DNA from: Streptomyces sp. NBC_00539 | GTDB lineage: Bacteria > Actinomycetota > Actinomycetes > Streptomycetales > Streptomycetaceae | DNA length: 64,000 nt | Assembly (NCBI RefSeq): GCF_036346105.1 | Contig: NZ_CP107811.1 | Coordinates: 3,106,501-3,170,500, forward strand | Direction: 5' to 3' | Shown here: positions 40,375-49,226 of the stretch, piece after piece | Layout of the letters: the number at the start of each line of letters is the position of its first letter | Position numbering within the stretch: position 1 is the first letter of the stretch | Made by a program: the position numbers and the translations under genes | Notes under the pieces: model-generated | What the model was told of the DNA's origin: nothing | Seen by the model: the letters and a program-made list of their open reading frames with translations, nothing else | Databases searched by the model: none

Positions 40375-40899
40375 TCAGGCATCCGGGGCGGCGACGCCGC
40401 AGTAGGCGGCGAAGGCCGTGAGGATCTCGTCCTCCGAGATGCGGCCGTCGCCGTCCGCGTCGAGGGCCGTGGCGATCTGGGACGCCGGCTCCGGCGGGGT
40501 GCCGAGGACGCGCAGCACGCGGGCCGCCGCCGCCGGGGTGGCGCCCGGGTCCGCGCCGTCCTCGGACGCCACCGCGATCACCGCGCGCAGGAACGGCCGG
40601 GCGATCTCCGCAAAGCGCTCCGGGTTGTCCCGCAGCCGCTTGACCGCACCCGTCACGAACTCCTCGCGCGACACCCGCTGGTCACCGTCGACGTCGGCGA
40701 TCCCGGCCATGCCCTGCCAGAACGCCTCGGCGCCCGCGAAGACGGCCTGGCCCTTGTCCGACCGGGCGCGGACGCCGAATTCGGCCAGCACGGCCCGCGC
40801 GGCCACGCTGAAATCCTCGCGGTCGATGAATCCGGACCCGTCCTGGTCGAAGGTGGCGAATCGGGAGGCGATCTTGCGCTCGTACTCTGCGCTGTCCAT
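40375..40899 (-). CDS. EF-hand calcium-binding protein
   Basis: A 174-residue cytosolic protein resembling calerythrin-type actinobacterial calmodulin-like proteins. Three canonical 12-residue loops are visible: DQDGSGFIDRED (about residue 18), DVDGDQRVSREE (about 68) and DADGDGRISEDE (about 148). A fourth, degenerate site would lie around residue 110. It probably buffers or senses Ca2+. It is a single gene followed by a strong terminator. Confidence 0.92.
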   Translation of the reverse strand: MDSAEYERKIASRFATFDQDGSGFIDREDFSVAARAVLAEFGVRARSDKGQAVFAGAEAFWQGMAGIADVDGDQRVSREEFVTGAVKRLRDNPERFAEIARPFLRAVIAVASEDGADPGATPAAAARVLRVLGTPPEPASQIATALDADGDGRISEDEILTAFAAYCGVAAPDA

Positions 40900-41217
40900 A
40901 TTCGGCGTTCCGCCTTCACATGTGCGTGTGGGTGCAGTTTGAGGTGCAGTTCAAGACAAGGCAGGAGCGTACGGCCTCGGTGGCCCGCGCGTTAAGCCGA
41001 GCCGTCCGGGAGATGGCCGCATCGAACCCGCGCACGGGAAGCGCGGCAGGGCGCGTACTGATGTGCCTATGCGGGTGTCATGTTCCGGCCCCGGGGCGGG
41101 TAGTGGCCGTACCACGACAGGCACGCTCCGGGGGTGGGCTTTCGGTGAAGACGGGCGCATCCCGCCATGTGCCGACTACATTCGACGGGTCGACACACGG
41201 CCGGGGCTGGGGGCACT
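40900..41217. other. Divergent intergenic region, EF-hand gene and ECF sigma gene
   Basis: About 318 bp with no supported gene, RNA or clear repeat. An ECF-type AAC-N16-CGT promoter was not recognised with confidence. Confidence 0.35.
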
Positions 41218-41796
41218 ATGCCGAAGGACGTACCACCGCGCTGGGACCGCCGCATGCAGCAGCGCCTCGCCCGCGGTGAGGCCGCCGCGCTCGGGGAGCT
41301 GTACGACCGCTTCGCCTCGCTCGTGCACAGCCTCGCGCACCGGGTGCTGGGCGACGAGACGGCCGCGGACCGGATCACCCGCGAGGTGTTCGGGTACATC
41401 TGGGAGAACCCGGACGCCTACGACCCCAAGCAGGGCTCCCTGCGTTCCTGGGTCGCCCGGATCACCCAGGGCCAGGCCGTGGCCCGGCTGCGCCAGGCAG
41501 AACTGGGCCGCGGTTCCCGCGAGGAGCTGGAGCAGAAGGTGCGCAGCGCCAACGCCGCCGCCCGGGCGGACTACATCGTCACCTCCATGCCCGCGCCGCT
41601 GCGCTCCGCGCTGGAACTCGCGTACTTCAAGCGGCGCGACTACCGGCAGGCCGCCGCCGACCTCCACATCAGCGAGGACGAGGCGCGGCGCCGGCTGCGC
41701 CTCGGGCTCCAGCTGCTGTCGACCGCCAACGCCCTCCCGCGGGAGGACACCGCCCCGCCCGGATACGGCCCGCCCGGATATGGAACGCCCCGATGA
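41218..41796 (+). CDS. ECF RNA polymerase sigma factor
   Basis: 192 residues. Region 2 is at about residues 17-85 (ALGELYDRFASLVHSLAHRVLGDETAADRITREVFGYIW) and region 4 at about 115-170 (MPAPLRSALELAYFKRRDYRQAAADLHISEDEARRRLRLGLQLL). The tail carries a repeat (PPGYGPPGYG). Its stop codon overlaps the ATG of the next gene (ATGA), which encodes a zinc-finger anti-sigma factor, so the pair is a classical ECF/anti-sigma module. Regulation by redox or zinc state is likely. Confidence 0.92.
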   Translation: MPKDVPPRWDRRMQQRLARGEAAALGELYDRFASLVHSLAHRVLGDETAADRITREVFGYIWENPDAYDPKQGSLRSWVARITQGQAVARLRQAELGRGSREELEQKVRSANAAARADYIVTSMPAPLRSALELAYFKRRDYRQAAADLHISEDEARRRLRLGLQLLSTANALPREDTAPPGYGPPGYGTPR

Positions 41797-43058
41797 CCGG
41801 CCCCGCCGAAGACGTGCCCGACGACGGTTACGAGCGGCCCGTGGGCGGTGCGGCCCGGATACCGGGCCCGCGCGGGGCCGCCGACGACCTCGACCCGCTG
41901 CCGGACCCCCGGCCCACGCCGCAGCCCGCGCCCGTGCCGCAACACGCCCCCGAGCCGCCGCCCACGCACGCCGTACTGAAATCCCTGCTCGGTGCGTGGG
42001 CGCTGGCCGCCTGCTCCGCCGAGGAGACCCAGGCGGTGGAGGACCACCTCACCGAGTGCGCGCCCTGCGCGGAGGAGGCGCTGCGTCTGCGGGACGCGGT
42101 CGGGCTGCTGCACCCGGAGGAGAGCCTCGACCTCAAACCGCTGCTGCGCTCGCGGGTGCTGGAGGACTGCCTGGGCAAGCGCCCGGCCCGCATCCCCGTC
42201 CCGGCGTGGGCGACCCCGTACGACACGGAGACCGCCCGGCTCGACGCCCTGCTGCGGGACTTCGGGGACGCCGAGTGGCACACGCCCGTACAGCTCAAGT
42301 GGTTCCAGGAGGAGCGGAGCCGGTCGCGGGACACCACCGTGGCCGGCGTCATCGGCCACCTCCTGACGGTGGACGGGCTCGTCGCGACGGCGCTCGGACT
42401 GGACGACCCGCTGGGCGCGCAGGCACCGCCCGGCGGTACGACGCGGCGCACTGAGTTCTTCTGGGACTCGGAGCGGCACCCGGCCACCCGGCAGGTCCGC
42501 GAGCCGTGGCGGGAGCAGGGCCACACCCTGGTCCGGACGGTGTCCTTCGCGGGCCACGGGGTGGCCGAGCTGGCGGTCGACTACGGCGGCTTCGCCCTGC
42601 CGCTGGGCGACGCGTTCCTGGAGCGTGCCTTCGAGTGCTGGGTGCACGCGTGGGACATCGCGGAGGCGGTGGACTACCCGTACGAGCCGCCGTCCGGACC
42701 GCACCTGCACCGCATGATCGACCTGGCGGCGCGCCTGCTGCCGGCGGCGCTGGCCGAACGGCGCCGCGCGGGTCTGGCGGGACCGGCGCGCGGACTGGTC
42801 GCGGCGGGCGCCCCGGGGCGGACCCTGCACCTGGAGATCGAGGGTGCGGGCGGCGGCGGTTGGGACATCGCGCTGGATTCCCCGGCGGCGAAGCCGTCGT
42901 CGGACCACACGGTGGCGGAGATCGCCCTGGACGGCCTGGAATTCTGCCAGCTGGCCGCCGGTCACATCTTCCCGGAGGAAGCGGCGGCGGGCCAGCACGG
43001 CGACCGCGAGGCCATCCGCGACGTCCTCTTCGCGGCGGCCTCCCTCAGCCGGCTGTAG
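41793..43058 (+). CDS. Zinc-finger anti-sigma factor fused to an MDMPI-like domain
   Basis: 421 residues. A Pro-rich N-terminus (1-60) is followed by a ZAS domain (about 62-110) with the HLTECAPC (Hx3Cx2C) signature typical of RsrA-type zinc anti-sigma factors. The large C-terminal part (about 135-421) resembles the mycothiol-dependent maleylpyruvate isomerase/DinB four-helix fold (TVAGVIGHLLTVDGLVATALGL ... CWVHAWDIAEAVDYPYE). There is no transmembrane segment, so it is cytosolic. The fusion suggests that sigma release responds to thiol chemistry or a small ligand. Translation is coupled to the sigma factor gene. Confidence 0.85.
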   Translation: MTGPAEDVPDDGYERPVGGAARIPGPRGAADDLDPLPDPRPTPQPAPVPQHAPEPPPTHAVLKSLLGAWALAACSAEETQAVEDHLTECAPCAEEALRLRDAVGLLHPEESLDLKPLLRSRVLEDCLGKRPARIPVPAWATPYDTETARLDALLRDFGDAEWHTPVQLKWFQEERSRSRDTTVAGVIGHLLTVDGLVATALGLDDPLGAQAPPGGTTRRTEFFWDSERHPATRQVREPWREQGHTLVRTVSFAGHGVAELAVDYGGFALPLGDAFLERAFECWVHAWDIAEAVDYPYEPPSGPHLHRMIDLAARLLPAALAERRRAGLAGPARGLVAAGAPGRTLHLEIEGAGGGGWDIALDSPAAKPSSDHTVAEIALDGLEFCQLAAGHIFPEEAAAGQHGDREAIRDVLFAAASLSRL

Positions 43059-43088
43059 GGGCCCCGCCCCGGCGGGCGGGGGCCCCAC
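43059..43088. terminator. GC-rich hairpin after the anti-sigma gene
   Basis: GGGGCCCCGCCC pairs with GGGCGGGGGCCCC allowing a bulge. Two copies of TGGGGCCCCCGCGG follow at about 43097 and 43114. It separates the anti-sigma gene from the convergent purU gene. Confidence 0.6.
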
Positions 43089-43131
43089 CAGCCGGTGGGG
43101 CCCCCGCGGCCGATGGGGCCCCCGCGGCGGG

Positions 43132-44010
43132 TCAGGCGAAGACGACCGTCCGCGTGCCGTTCAGCAGCACGCGGTGCTCGCTGTGCCACTTCACGGCGCG
43201 GGCCAGGGCCTGGCACTCCACGTCCCGGCCGATCGCCACCAGCTGTTCCGGGGTCACCTCGTGGCCCACCCGCTCGACCTCCTGCTCGATGATCGGCCCC
43301 TCGTCGAGGTCGGCCGTCACGTAGTGCGCGGTCGCGCCGATCAGCTTCACGCCCCGCGCGTGCGCCTGGTGGTACGGCTTCGCGCCCTTGAAGCTCGGCA
43401 GGAAGGAGTGGTGGATGTTGATGATCCGCCCGCTCAGCTCCCTGCACAGGGTGTCCGACAGCACCTGCATGTACCGCGCCAGCACCACCAGCTCGACGTT
43501 CTGCGCCCGCACCAGCTCCAGCAGTTCCGCCTCGGCGTCCGCCTTGGTGTCCTTGGTCACCGGGATGTGCACGAACGGGATGTCGTACGAGCCGACCAGC
43601 TCCGCGAAGTCGGTGTGGTTCGAGACCACCGCCGCGATCTCCACCGGCAGCGCCCCGATCCGCGACCGGAACAGCAGGTCGTTCAAGCAGTGCCCGAACT
43701 TCGACACCATCAGCACGATCCGCATCCGCTCGTCCGAGCGGTGGATCTGCCAGTCCATCTCGAAGGAGTCCCCGATCGCGGCGAAGCTGGCCCGCAGCTT
43801 CTCCACGGTGAGCGGCGCATCCGCCTCGAAGTGCACCCGCATGAAGAACAGGCCCGTGTCGCGGTCGCCGAACTGCCGGCTGTCCTCGATGTTGCATCCG
43901 GTCATGAAGAGGTAGCTGGACACGGCGTGCACAATGCCCTTTTTATCCGGGCAGGAGAGGGTCAGGACGTACTGCTGCGGCTGCGCCTGGCGCTGCGGGT
44001 CATCGTTCAT
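43132..44010 (-). CDS. purU: Formyltetrahydrofolate deformylase
   Basis: 292 residues. An N-terminal ACT regulatory domain (about 10-85, LTLSCPDKKGIVHAVSSYLF) precedes a formyltransferase-fold catalytic domain. Active-site residues are in RIINIHHSFLPSFKGAKPYHQA (Asn/His) and TADLDEGPIIEQEV (Asp). It hydrolyses 10-formyl-THF to formate and THF, balancing the one-carbon pool. The start at 44010 fits the family length. The conserved hypothetical gene at 44025 lies just upstream on the same strand. Confidence 0.95.
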   Translation of the reverse strand: MNDDPQRQAQPQQYVLTLSCPDKKGIVHAVSSYLFMTGCNIEDSRQFGDRDTGLFFMRVHFEADAPLTVEKLRASFAAIGDSFEMDWQIHRSDERMRIVLMVSKFGHCLNDLLFRSRIGALPVEIAAVVSNHTDFAELVGSYDIPFVHIPVTKDTKADAEAELLELVRAQNVELVVLARYMQVLSDTLCRELSGRIINIHHSFLPSFKGAKPYHQAHARGVKLIGATAHYVTADLDEGPIIEQEVERVGHEVTPEQLVAIGRDVECQALARAVKWHSEHRVLLNGTRTVVFA

Positions 44011-44024
44011 GACGGCAAAGCCTT

Positions 44025-44528
44025 TCACACCGCGCGGGTGAGGATCCTCAGCACTTCGATCGAGCTGGGCGCGGCGTCCGGATCTTCCCCGTCCGCCGTC
44101 GCGAGCCGTACGTGCGCCTCGCGCGCTGCGCGCACCGCCTCCGGCCATGCGTGGTGCTCCAGGTACGCGGAGACGGGCGCGTCCGGGCCGACCTGGTGCA
44201 GGATGCGCAGCACGCGCAGGACCGCGAGGTCCACGAGGGCCGCCTCACCGGAGTCGCGGAAGATCGTGCCGACGTACTTCTCCGCCGACCAGCTGTCGAG
44301 CCAGGTGTCCTCGACGAGCCGGTACACGGCGTCGGTGACGTCCCCGTACCCTTCGACGCCGGCCTGCCAGACCTCCTCCTGGAACACCGGGTCGGAGAGC
44401 ATGTGCAGCGCCGAGCGCACGTTGCTGCGCCAGCGCCACCACGGCATGTCGTTGAGGGGCATGCCGCCCATGGTGGAGGAGCGGCCGCCGCGGCGGGAAG
44501 AGTTCTTCGAACCTTGGGCGAATGTCAC
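44025..44528 (-). CDS. Conserved hypothetical protein next to purU
   Basis: About 167 residues. A basic Ser/Arg-rich N-terminus (SKNSSRRGGRSSTMGGMPLND) leads to a helical body with WWRWRSNVRSALHMLSDPVFQEEVW, DTWLDSWSAEKYVGTIFRDSGEAALVDLAVLRVLRILHQVG and YLEHHAWPEAVRAAREAH. I recall this as a conserved Streptomyces protein of unknown function encoded next to purU. There is no signal or membrane segment. The GTG start is a guess; a start further in is possible. Confidence 0.7.
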   Translation of the reverse strand: MTFAQGSKNSSRRGGRSSTMGGMPLNDMPWWRWRSNVRSALHMLSDPVFQEEVWQAGVEGYGDVTDAVYRLVEDTWLDSWSAEKYVGTIFRDSGEAALVDLAVLRVLRILHQVGPDAPVSAYLEHHAWPEAVRAAREAHVRLATADGEDPDAAPSSIEVLRILTRAV

Positions 44529-44661
44529 GCTTTCGATCGTACGTTCCCCCGTGGCGCGATCTTGAAGCACCTGTGCGCGACCCGGCCCCCGCAATTCACC
44601 TCCCCGTCACCGAATGTTGTGTACACCTCATGCTCGCGTTCCCCGGGGGGCGGAATGGTGC

Positions 44662-45948
44662 ATGGACATGACCGACCGGCGACGCACGACCTCCTTCTCC
44701 CGCACCTTCCTGGCCACGGCGATGGGTGCGTGTCTCGTCGCCGGATGCGGGCTGGTCCCCGGGGGCTCGGGGGGCCCCGGGGACACCATCACCGTGATGA
44801 CCTTCGCCCCCATCGGAACGCAGGCGACCAACATGCCCGGCATGCCCGGCATGGCGAAGGCGTACGAACGCTGGGTGAACGCCCGGGGCGGCATCAGGGG
44901 CCACAAGCTGCGCGTCCTGACCTGCAACGAGAAGAACACCCCCACCGGCGCCGCCGACTGCGCGCGCGAGGCGATCGCCCAGAAGGCCGTCGCGGTCGTC
45001 GGCTCGTACAGCCAGCACGGCCGCGCCTTCATGGCGCCCCTGGAGGCCGAGGGCATCCCCTTCATCGGCGGGTACGGGGTCTCCTCCGAGGAGTTCGAGA
45101 GCACCCTCTCCTACCCCGTCAACGGCGGCCAGCCCGTGCTCCTGGCCGGCGCCGGACACCAGCTGGCCAAGACGTGCAGCCAAGTCGCACTGGTCCGGCC
45201 CGACACGCTCGCGGGCGACGCCATGCCCGTACTGCTCAACGCGGGGCTGCGGGCCAACAAGGCGGCGGACGCCGCCGACATACGGGCGGCCGAGGACGGC
45301 GCCGACTACACGCCCGAGGCCCGGGAGGCGCTGACCGACGCCACCGGTCCCGCCGCCAAGGACCGCGGCTGCGTGACGGCGGTGCTCGGCGAGCGCACGG
45401 AGACCTTCCTCGACGCCTTCCGCCGGACCGACGAGAAGCACAAGAAGCCGCAGATCGCCTCCGTCCTCGGCAGCGTCAGCCAGGCGCTGGTCGACCGCAC
45501 CGGCGGCCGGGAGAGCCCCTTCGAGGGCGCGTACCTCACCAGCTGGTACCCGGTGTCGGGCGACCCGCTGTGGGGGCCGATGCGCAAGGTGATCTCCGAA
45601 CAGGCCTTCGGCGACGACACCGTGGACCCCGACGACAGCGGAACGCAGACCACCTGGATCGCGTACACCGTGCTGAGCGAGGTCGTCGGCCGCCTCAAGG
45701 CCGACGAGGACGTGACCGCGCGCAAGATCGCCAAGGCCCTCAATCAGACCGCGGGCGTCCAGACCGGCGGCCTCACCCCCGAACTCAGCTGGCGGGACCA
45801 GGACGTACGGGCCGTCGCCGGTTTCCCGCGCATCTCCAACGGGCGGGTCACGTTCCAGGTCGTCCAGCAGGGACGCCTCGTCGCGCAGCCGGGCGAGGAG
45901 TCCCAGGACATGACGCCGACCCTGGAGGCGGCGCCCCGCGCGGCGTAG
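44662..45948 (+). CDS. Solute-binding lipoprotein of the LivJ type
   Basis: 428 residues. The lipobox LVAGC lies near residue 30, after a short charged N-terminus. The mature part is a periplasmic-binding-protein-like (type I, ligand-binding receptor) fold: ITVMTFAPIGTQATNMPGMPGMAKAYERWVNARGGIRGHKLRVLTC ... AREAIAQKAVAVVGSYSQHG. This group includes branched-chain amino acid and amide receptors. No permease or ATPase genes adjoin it, so it may act as an orphan receptor or use a distant transporter. Confidence 0.85.
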   Translation: MDMTDRRRTTSFSRTFLATAMGACLVAGCGLVPGGSGGPGDTITVMTFAPIGTQATNMPGMPGMAKAYERWVNARGGIRGHKLRVLTCNEKNTPTGAADCAREAIAQKAVAVVGSYSQHGRAFMAPLEAEGIPFIGGYGVSSEEFESTLSYPVNGGQPVLLAGAGHQLAKTCSQVALVRPDTLAGDAMPVLLNAGLRANKAADAADIRAAEDGADYTPEAREALTDATGPAAKDRGCVTAVLGERTETFLDAFRRTDEKHKKPQIASVLGSVSQALVDRTGGRESPFEGAYLTSWYPVSGDPLWGPMRKVISEQAFGDDTVDPDDSGTQTTWIAYTVLSEVVGRLKADEDVTARKIAKALNQTAGVQTGGLTPELSWRDQDVRAVAGFPRISNGRVTFQVVQQGRLVAQPGEESQDMTPTLEAAPRAA

Positions 45949-45966
45949 GGCCCGGGCGCCGGGGGG

Positions 45967-47523
45967 TCACAGCTCGGTCTTGTCCCGGCGGGTGAGGCCG
46001 TACTTGGCCGCGATCGAGTTCCACATCGTCGCGGCGGACTCCTTGGCCCGCGTCGCCTCACCGCTGGACTTGTTGCCGTCGGCCGCGTGGTCGGTGGACT
46101 TGGCCTTGCCGTCCTTGCACCCGCCCTTGTCGTGCGCCACGTCGTCCGCCCAGCTCGCGTAGCCGCGGTCGGCGGCCGCCGAGGACTTCCAGGCCTTGGT
46201 CAGGGCGGCGGACAGCTTCACGTGGTCCGGGAGCTCGTCCATCTTCAATTCCTGGAGCCGGGTGACCAGTTCCTCGCGCTGGCGGGCGGCGTCCCGCAGC
46301 TCCAGGGCCGCCTGGTCGAGGTTGCGGCAGCTCTTGATGTCGTCGACGGCCTTGATCACCGCCGCCCGGCTGCCGTTGCTGTCCGCGAGCACCTTGTCGA
46401 GCTGGACGGCCTGCGGGCGGGCCGGGTCCACCTGGGCGTCGTCGGCCGCGGTCTCGGTGGAGCCGGTCGGGGCGGGGACCGCCGCGCCGGGGTCGCTGTT
46501 GGCGGCCTTGCCGCCGCCGTCGGCGAGCAGCGAGCCGACGCCGAGCCCGGCCACGGCGAGGCCGATGACCGCGGCGGCTATGACCCCGGCCGAGACCTTG
46601 CGCGGTGGCGCGGGAGGCGGCGGGGGCGGCGCGGGTGCGTACTGCTGCCGGGGCGGTACGGGTCCCGCGGGAGGTCCTGCGGGGCCCCGCGGGCGCGGGG
46701 CCCGGCGCAGCACGGGCTCCTGGACCGGCGGGAGCTGCTGGGTGTGGCCGACGGTGTCGTCGCTGCGGAACAGGCCGTCGAAGCCCTGCACGCCGGAGTC
46801 GGAGGGTGCCGCCGGCACCGGCGGGATGTACTGGGTGGCCGCCTCGTGAGGGCCCGGGACCGGCGCGATGTACTGGGTGGCGGCCTCGTGGTGGGCGGGC
46901 CCGTCCACGACCGGCGCGATGTACTGCGTCGCCGCCTCATGAGGGCCCGGCACCGGCGCGATGTACTGCGTCGCCGCCTCATGAGGACCCGGGACCGGCG
47001 CGATGTACTGGGTGGCGGCCTCGTGGTGGGCGGGCCCGTCCACGACCGGCGCGATGTACTGCGTCGCCGCCTCATGAGGACCCGGGACCGGCGCGATGTA
47101 CTGGGTGGCGGCCTCGACCGGGCCCGGTGTGCCCGGTATGGGCGGGATGTACTGGGTCACCGCCTCGGGCAGCGGTGGGTACCCGTAGCCGTGCGGGTCC
47201 CCCGGACCCTCGAACCCCGGGCCGACCACGTGCCCCGCCGGTGGGTACCCGTACCCCGGCTGGGGCGCGTGCCCCGGCGGGGCCTGCGCCGGGTAGCCAT
47301 AGGCCGGGCCGCCCGGCGTGCGGGGCTCCTGCGCCCCGTACCCGCCAGGGTGGTGCTCCGGCTGCTGCGCGCCGTCCCGCTGCGCCCCGTGACCGGGCGC
47401 GGGAGGGCCGTCCGGCTGCGACCGGGACCCGGGTTCCTGCGACCCGTACCCCGGGTCGCGGCCCCACGGCGCACCGGCCTGCGGGGCGGCCCCCTGGCCG
47501 CTCCCCTGTCCGCTCTCCGTCAC
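45967..47523 (-). CDS. Single-pass membrane protein with TQYI repeat region
   Basis: 518 residues. An N-terminal Gly/Pro/Gln/Tyr-rich cytosolic part (1-119) precedes eight copies of EA(A/V)TQYI(A/P)P at residues 120-240. After a Pro-rich stretch comes one transmembrane helix (about 311-333), then an extracytoplasmic helical domain (about 365-518) with three Cys and many Lys. The Thr in each TQYI unit is a plausible phosphorylation site for a Hanks-type kinase, but this is an inference. No enzymatic domain is seen. Confidence 0.75.
   Translation of the reverse strand: MTESGQGSGQGAAPQAGAPWGRDPGYGSQEPGSRSQPDGPPAPGHGAQRDGAQQPEHHPGGYGAQEPRTPGGPAYGYPAQAPPGHAPQPGYGYPPAGHVVGPGFEGPGDPHGYGYPPLPEAVTQYIPPIPGTPGPVEAATQYIAPVPGPHEAATQYIAPVVDGPAHHEAATQYIAPVPGPHEAATQYIAPVPGPHEAATQYIAPVVDGPAHHEAATQYIAPVPGPHEAATQYIPPVPAAPSDSGVQGFDGLFRSDDTVGHTQQLPPVQEPVLRRAPRPRGPAGPPAGPVPPRQQYAPAPPPPPPAPPRKVSAGVIAAAVIGLAVAGLGVGSLLADGGGKAANSDPGAAVPAPTGSTETAADDAQVDPARPQAVQLDKVLADSNGSRAAVIKAVDDIKSCRNLDQAALELRDAARQREELVTRLQELKMDELPDHVKLSAALTKAWKSSAAADRGYASWADDVAHDKGGCKDGKAKSTDHAADGNKSSGEATRAKESAATMWNSIAAKYGLTRRDKTEL
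46804..47166 (-). repeat. In-gene tandem repeat with higher-order pattern
   Basis: Eight near-identical blocks of 42-51 bp encode EAATQYIAPVPGPH or EAATQYIAPVVDGPAHH. The central six are arranged as a 135-bp super-unit (short, long, short) present twice with very few DNA differences, which implies recent duplication or gene conversion. Confidence 0.85.
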
Positions 47524-47629
47524 CCGGGAACTCCTTCACCGACCTGCCCGCAACGTACGGAACCGTCGGCCCACGCTACCCGGTCACCGGCCGCCCCCGT
47601 CAGTCCCGCCCGGAGCTCCGCCCCCCGCC

Positions 47630-49012
47630 TCAGGCCGCCGCCACCTCCAGCCGGGCCACGAACTCCCGCACCGCCGCCTCCTCGCGGTACGGCTCCAGCC
47701 GGGTCCGGAAGTCCTCCAGGTACTCCGCCCCGCGCCGGGTCCGCAGGGAGTCCAGCAGGTCGGCGGCCTTCGACGCCGTCTGGCACGCCTGCTCCACCTC
47801 CCGCTGCTGGACCTGCGCCGCCGCCAGCAGCAGCAGACCGATCGCCCGGCGCCGCGCCTTGGTCCCGGGCAGGCCCCGCAGCGCCTCCTCGGCCCGCCTG
47901 GCCGCCGCGTCGGCCTGGCCGAGGTCCCGGTGGCAGTGGGCCAGTTCGTCCGCGAGGTAGGCCCGGTCGAAGTGGCGGATCCACACCGGGTCGTCGCCCG
48001 CCTCCGGCTCGGCCCGCTCCAGCGCGGTCACCGCCCGCCCCGACAGCACCGCCGTGGCCCGGGCGTCGCCCAGCAGCGCGTGCCCGCGCGCCTCGGCGGC
48101 GTAGAACATGGCCTCCACCCTCGGGGTGACCTGCCCGCGCGTGCCCTCCTGCGCGGCCCGAGCCAGCTGCGCGATCTCCCTGGGGTTGCCGAGTTCGGCG
48201 GCGAGGTGGCTCATGGACGCGGCCAGGACGTAGCCGCCGTACGCGCGGTCACCGGCCGCCTGGGCCAGCCGTAGCGCCTGGATGTAGTAGCGCTGGGCCA
48301 GGCCCGGCTGGCCCGTGTCCACCGCCATGTAGCCCGCCAGTTCCGTCAGCCGGGCCACGGCCGCGAACAGCGCCCGCCCGACCGGCTCCCGGTAGGAGCC
48401 CCCGATCAGCCCCGACACCACGGAGTTGAGGTAGTGCACCACCACCGGGCGCACGTGCCCGCTGCCGAAGCGGTGGTCGAGTTCCTTGAGGGCCTCGGTG
48501 GTGGCCCGTACCGCTTCGACGTCGGGCATCCCGACGCGCGAGCCGCTGTTGCGGGCCACCTGCGGGTCGGCGCCGGTGATCAGCCAGTCACGGCTGGGTT
48601 CGACGAGGGCGGAGGCGGCCACGCTGGAGCCGGAGAGGAAGTCGCGGCGGCCGACGTCGCTCCGCCACAGCTCGCTGACCTGCTCGATGGCGCCGATGAC
48701 GGTCGGGGAGAACTGCAGGCCGACGCCGGAGGCGAGGTTCTTGCCGTTGGCCATGCCGATCTCGTCGATGGTGACGGTCCGGCCGAGTTTGCGGCCGATC
48801 GCCTCGGCGATGATGCCGGGCGCCCGGCCGCGCGGCTGCTGGCCGCGCAGCCAACGGGCCACGGACGTCTTGTCGTAGCGCAGATCGAGGCCGTGCTCGG
48901 CCCCGCACATGTTCACGCGCCGGGCGAGCCCGGCATTGGAGCACCCGGCTTCCTGGATGAGCGCCTGCAGCCGTTCGTTCGGCTGGCGGGCGAGGAGAGG
49001 CCTGGCTGCCAT
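47630..49012 (-). CDS. XRE-type regulator with TPR domain (NsdA-like)
   Basis: 460 residues. An N-terminal helix-turn-helix-like region (about 8-75; QEAGCSNAGLARRVNMCGAEHGLDLRYDKTSVARWLRGQQP) precedes a long helical TPR-like part (about 150-450). This is the layout of Streptomyces regulators such as NsdA, some of which affect sporulation and antibiotic production. The start is supported by AGGGGG upstream. It is divergent from the Prim-Pol-like gene. The target is unknown. Confidence 0.82.
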   Translation of the reverse strand: MAARPLLARQPNERLQALIQEAGCSNAGLARRVNMCGAEHGLDLRYDKTSVARWLRGQQPRGRAPGIIAEAIGRKLGRTVTIDEIGMANGKNLASGVGLQFSPTVIGAIEQVSELWRSDVGRRDFLSGSSVAASALVEPSRDWLITGADPQVARNSGSRVGMPDVEAVRATTEALKELDHRFGSGHVRPVVVHYLNSVVSGLIGGSYREPVGRALFAAVARLTELAGYMAVDTGQPGLAQRYYIQALRLAQAAGDRAYGGYVLAASMSHLAAELGNPREIAQLARAAQEGTRGQVTPRVEAMFYAAEARGHALLGDARATAVLSGRAVTALERAEPEAGDDPVWIRHFDRAYLADELAHCHRDLGQADAAARRAEEALRGLPGTKARRRAIGLLLLAAAQVQQREVEQACQTASKAADLLDSLRTRRGAEYLEDFRTRLEPYREEAAVREFVARLEVAAA

Positions 49013-49226
49013 GAAAACCCCCTGAAGCCGCGGGAGAGCGATGGAATGATCACTTCCCGCCTGATGTGCGGAGAATCTTCGTCTCTGCGTGGTGTCGCTA
49101 CCCACGGACCGCGCTCCGGGCTCCTACGCGCCCCCGCACGTGCTTCCGTGCGCCCCATTTGCAGGATCGATGCTCCGCCCACGGGCCGGTTTACGCCCGT
49201 AACCCCCGGTGGGTGCGGCAGTTGTG

